This document shows positions 61,575-64,000 of a stretch of 64,000 nucleotides of DNA, piece by piece. Position 1 is the stretch's first letter. Each line of letters starts with the position of its first letter. The translations under genes were made by a program, and so were the position numbers. The notes under the pieces were generated by a model. That model saw nothing but the letters and a program-made list of their open reading frames with translations. It was not told the origin of the DNA and ran no database searches. Origin of the DNA: Roseivirga ehrenbergii (GTDB taxonomy: Bacteria > Bacteroidota > Bacteroidia > Cytophagales > Cyclobacteriaceae); NCBI RefSeq assembly GCF_001593005.1, contig NZ_LQZQ01000009.1:62001-126000 (forward strand), in the 5' to 3' direction.

Positions 61575-62076
61575 AGTAGCAGTTATTGGTCCAGAGAGTA
61601 CGGGGAAAACTACTTTAACAAAGGCATTGGCCAAGCAATACAATACCGTTTGGGTGCCTGAATATGCAAGGGAATATTTAAATCAGCTCGATAGGCCTTA
61701 TGTGCAATCCGACCTTTTGGAAATTGCTAAGGGGCAAATCGAGAGCCAAAAGAAAATGCGTAAACAAGCCCGCGATTTACTTTTCTGCGATACAGATCTA
61801 CATGTGATTAAGGTATGGAGTGAGCATAAATATGGGGCTTGTGATTCTTGGATACTGAATCAGCTTCAAATGCAGTATTACGATTTGTATATTCTTACGG
61901 ACTTTGATATTCCTTATGAAGAAGATCCACTTCGCGAACACCCAGAAATGAGATCTTACTTTTTTGATATCTATCATAACCTCATGAAAGACAACGACAA
62001 AGCCTTTATTATAGCGCAAGGAGATTTAAAAGCTCGCATTGAGCAAGCCAAGAAAGCCATTGGCGCCTTGCTATAA
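61567..62076 (+). CDS. NadR-like P-loop kinase
   Basis: A 169-residue P-loop kinase like the C-terminal ribosylnicotinamide kinase domain of NadR. The Walker A is GPESTGKTTL, followed by WVPEYAREYL and the FCDTDLHVIKVWSEHKYG strand that matches the NadR kinase pattern (YAREY, DTD). No NMN adenylyltransferase or HTH domain is attached. It would phosphorylate the vitamin brought in by PnuC and trap it. By context a thiamine kinase activity cannot be excluded. The riboswitch promoter lies over its 3' end. Confidence 0.9.
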   Translation: MIKVAVIGPESTGKTTLTKALAKQYNTVWVPEYAREYLNQLDRPYVQSDLLEIAKGQIESQKKMRKQARDLLFCDTDLHVIKVWSEHKYGACDSWILNQLQMQYYDLYILTDFDIPYEEDPLREHPEMRSYFFDIYHNLMKDNDKAFIIAQGDLKARIEQAKKAIGALL

Positions 62077-62097
62077 TTAAAAACTGTTCTACCTTTG
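62068..62097 (+). promoter_or_regulatory. Promoter of the TPP riboswitch transcript
   Basis: TTG (62068-62070), exactly 19 bp, then TACCTTTG (62090-62097): full match to the Bacteroidota consensus. The -33 element lies inside the end of the NadR-like gene. Transcription should start near 62101-62104, just before the riboswitch. Confidence 0.82.
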
Positions 62098-62106
62098 TCG
62101 CGAATT

Positions 62107-62181
62107 AAGGGGTGCCCTATAACAGCGGGCTGAGATTATACCCATTGAACCTGATGCAGATAATGCTGCCGAAGGGAGGTA
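62107..62181 (+). ncRNA. TPP (thiamine pyrophosphate) riboswitch
   Basis: The conserved THI-element core is readable: GGGGTGCC at 62109-62116, GGGCTGAGATTATACCC, then GAACCTGATGCAGATAATG and GAAGGGA at 62171-62177. These are the two sensor helices (CTGAGA pyrimidine pocket, ACCTGAT/AATGC pyrophosphate pocket). It controls the TonB receptor gene downstream. Confidence 0.96.
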
Positions 62182-62199
62182 TGGTAAACATTTAAAAAG

Positions 62200-62226
62200 G
62201 GAGCGCTTCCCCTGGCGCTTCGTTTG
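62200..62226 (+). terminator. Riboswitch expression-platform hairpin
   Basis: GGAGCGC-N8-GCGCTTC (7-bp stem with one G-U pair) followed by GTTTG, 20 bp after the aptamer. A candidate terminator or translation-blocking helix used when TPP is bound. Confidence 0.55.
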
Positions 62227-62247
62227 TGAACCATTTAAAATTACAAA

Positions 62248-64000
62248 ATGCAAAAATTAATTTTGACGTTGGCTTTAATGCTGACAGCAACGGGTGTGTT
62301 TGCGCAACACTCCCTAAAAGGAACAGTTGTGGACGAAGCAACTGGGTCGCCAATTTTTGGTGCCAATCTTATGATTGAATCAATTCAAAAAGGTACTTCT
62401 ACAAATGAAGAAGGTGAATTTGAGTTGAACAATATTCCTCCGGGCACTTACAATGTTAAGGTAAGTATGGTGAGTTACATCACCTTAAACAAAGTGGTTG
62501 AAGTGACAGCCAATCAAACGGTTGAATTCAGGCTGAAATCTGATTTAACCAAGTTAGAATCGGTGGTAGTAACTGGTACTAGAGCCAGCGAAAAGACGGC
62601 CACTACTTTCTCTGAAGTTTCGAAGGAAGAAATCGAGCAGCAGAATTTAGGGCAAGATTTGCCTTTTTTACTGAACTGGACGCCTTCTGTAGTGGTAACT
62701 TCTGATGCGGGAGCTGGTGTAGGCTACACCGGCATTCGAATTCGTGGTAGCGATGGTGCCAGAATTAACGTAACCATCAACGGTATTCCGGTAAACGACT
62801 CTGAATCACAAGGCACTTTTTGGGTAAACATGCCCGATTTGGCCACTTCCACAGATAATGTGCAAGTGCAACGTGGTGTAGGGACATCAACTAATGGCGC
62901 AGGCGCTTTTGGTGGTTCAATTAACATTGCCACTAACAATTTGAGCCAAGATGCGGAAGCCAGTATCAACACTTCAATAGGCTCATTCAACACTCAAAAA
63001 TATAACGCAGTGTTCAAAACAGGTTTGTTAGAAAACAACTTTGCTTTCGAAGGAAGGTTGTCCAATATTTCGTCTGACGGTTATATCGATAGGGCCTCTT
63101 CTGACCTAAGTTCTTACTTCCTTTCTGGCGGTTATTACGGCAAAAAATCAATTCTGAAATTGATCACCTTTGCGGGTAAGGAGCGTACCTACCAAAGCTG
63201 GTATGGAACACCAGAAGCAAAAATCAAGAACGATGCCGCAGGAATTGATGCCGTAATTGCCAACAATGGTCTTTCGGCTGAGCAGGCCGCTAACCTTCGT
63301 AATTCTGGCAGAACTTATAATTTCTACGACTATCAAAATCAAGTAGACGATTACAAGCAAGCGCATTACCAAGCCCATTTTTCACATCAGATTAACGAGC
63401 CATTGAGCTTTAACACTTCATTACATTACACCAAGGGTGCCGGTTTTTTTGAGGAATACAAAGACGATGAGGATTTTGCAGACTATGGTTTAAATAATGT
63501 AACGGTAGGTGCAACTACCATAGAATCGACAGATTTGATCAGAAGACGCTGGTTGGACAATGACTTTTACGGAGTGACTTATGGTTTGAATTACGAAACC
63601 GAAAACCTACAAGCGAATTTTGGTGGCGCCTACAATGAGTATAAAGGCGATCATTTTGGTGAAATCATTTGGGCCGAATATGCGAGCACCAGCCGTATTG
63701 GAGACAGGTATTATGAAAGCACTTCAGAAAAATTCGACTTCAATAATTTTGTGAAGGTGAACTACCAAGCCAACGATAAGATTAACCTCTATGGCGACTT
63801 ACAGGTGAGAACAGTAAACTATGCGAGCAGAGGCAACGATAACGATTTAAAGGCTTTCGATTTCGATAACCAATATTCGTTCTTCAATCCTAAGTTTGGC
63901 TTGACTTACCAAGTGAGCGCCAGTGCAAACGCCTACATTTCTTACGCTCGCGCGAATAAAGAGCCGAATCGTTCAGATATTATTGACGCACCAACGGGAG
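62248..64000 (+). CDS. TonB-dependent receptor (5' part), thiamine-regulated
   Basis: 584 codons are visible from the ATG at 62248; the gene runs off the right edge. A signal peptide (MQKLILTLALMLTATGVFA-Q) is followed by a carboxypeptidase-regulatory-like domain (LKGTVVDEATGSPIFGANL, GEFELNNIPPGTYNV), then the plug domain at about 105-230 (SVVVTGTRASEKT, the IRIRGSDGARINVTINGIP motif, DNVQVQRGVGTS) and the first beta strands of the barrel. Placed directly behind a TPP riboswitch, it should import thiamine or a thiamine derivative across the outer membrane. Confidence 0.96.
   Translation, partial: MQKLILTLALMLTATGVFAQHSLKGTVVDEATGSPIFGANLMIESIQKGTSTNEEGEFELNNIPPGTYNVKVSMVSYITLNKVVEVTANQTVEFRLKSDLTKLESVVVTGTRASEKTATTFSEVSKEEIEQQNLGQDLPFLLNWTPSVVVTSDAGAGVGYTGIRIRGSDGARINVTINGIPVNDSESQGTFWVNMPDLATSTDNVQVQRGVGTSTNGAGAFGGSINIATNNLSQDAEASINTSIGSFNTQKYNAVFKTGLLENNFAFEGRLSNISSDGYIDRASSDLSSYFLSGGYYGKKSILKLITFAGKERTYQSWYGTPEAKIKNDAAGIDAVIANNGLSAEQAANLRNSGRTYNFYDYQNQVDDYKQAHYQAHFSHQINEPLSFNTSLHYTKGAGFFEEYKDDEDFADYGLNNVTVGATTIESTDLIRRRWLDNDFYGVTYGLNYETENLQANFGGAYNEYKGDHFGEIIWAEYASTSRIGDRYYESTSEKFDFNNFVKVNYQANDKINLYGDLQVRTVNYASRGNDNDLKAFDFDNQYSFFNPKFGLTYQVSASANAYISYARANKEPNRSDIIDAPTG

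Noticed and set aside
1-64000. rRNA, tRNA, IS elements, integrases or prophage genes
   Set aside because: None recognised on either strand; gaps are short and contain only promoters, terminators or small palindromes.

Overview
The window looks like a chromosomal core segment of a member of Bacteroidota, most likely Cytophagales (a Roseivirga/Fulvivirga-like marine lineage is a guess). The evidence is the Bacteroidota promoter form (TTG/TTTG, 19 bp, TAnnTTTG) before several genes, a thiamine (TPP) riboswitch in front of a TonB-dependent receptor with a carboxypeptidase-regulatory-like N-domain, a DUF4105/Lnb-type protein, a FeoB-associated Cys-rich peptide, a MetS-type transporter microprotein, a 6-bladed beta-propeller lipoprotein and a moderately AT-rich composition. 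I see no rRNA, tRNA, CRISPR array, insertion sequence, integrase or prophage.

Layout. 1-10 kb: a cut-off DsbD-like exported protein, an M20 dipeptidase, a very large exported beta-rich protein of unknown function, prmA and tpiA on the minus strand, then recX, a DinB-fold protein and an AlkB-like dioxygenase. 10-14.3 kb: an MscS channel, a Cys-less ArsC-like protein, a DUF1328 membrane peptide, a candidate lipoprotein N-acyltransferase (Lnb/DUF4105), a radical SAM/SPASM protein and a FeoB-associated peptide. 14.6-17 kb: a BlaI repressor and an M56 sensor peptidase fused to an M23 (LytM) domain, under a promoter that contains its own BlaI-type operator. 17-24.4 kb: a tight plus-strand operon of eight genes (GlmU-like protein, holB, RimB-like protease, rimK, hemC, two cyclophilin lipoproteins, RmlD-like reductase). 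24.4-31.4 kb: transporters (two NSS symporters, one with a MetS microprotein; MscS; TerC; SSS symporter) and an alkyltransferase-like DNA repair protein. 31.5-39.5 kb: clpS, recR, an aspartate-type aminotransferase with a PfkB/heptose kinase, two orphan genes (one HEPN-like), an M20 amidohydrolase and hemE. 39.5-49.3 kb: a LytS/LytTR two-component pair, L-serine dehydratase, a Ca/Na antiporter, upp, an M42 peptidase and hpt. 49.4-57.3 kb: adk, obg, grpE-dnaJ, a NatA/NatB-type ABC exporter and an exported pentapeptide-like protein. 57.6-64 kb: guaB, a class V aminotransferase with a thioredoxin-like partner, pnuC with a NadR-like kinase, then the TPP riboswitch and the start of the TonB receptor.

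How genes fit together. Purine and pyrimidine salvage (upp, hpt, adk, guaB) and tetrapyrrole synthesis (hemC, hemE) are present but scattered. Protein quality control is represented by grpE-dnaJ, clpS, the cyclophilins and RimK/RimB. Envelope functions are prominent: the Lnb candidate, the M56-M23 fusion, the giant exported protein and several lipoproteins. The 3' end of the window is a vitamin uptake locus: riboswitch-controlled receptor plus inner-membrane PnuC-type permease and a trapping kinase.

Most worth a second look: the BlaI/M56-M23 locus, whose M23 domain has Gln in place of a catalytic His and whose operator overlaps a perfect promoter; a sigma54-like promoter with a TGTCA/TGACA palindrome before grpE-dnaJ, and a DnaJ that keeps only one zinc centre; a 10-bp hairpin touching the guaB start codon at the predicted mRNA 5' end; the pnuC/NadR-like kinase beside a TPP riboswitch; and an orphan protein with a HEPN-type R-x4-H motif.
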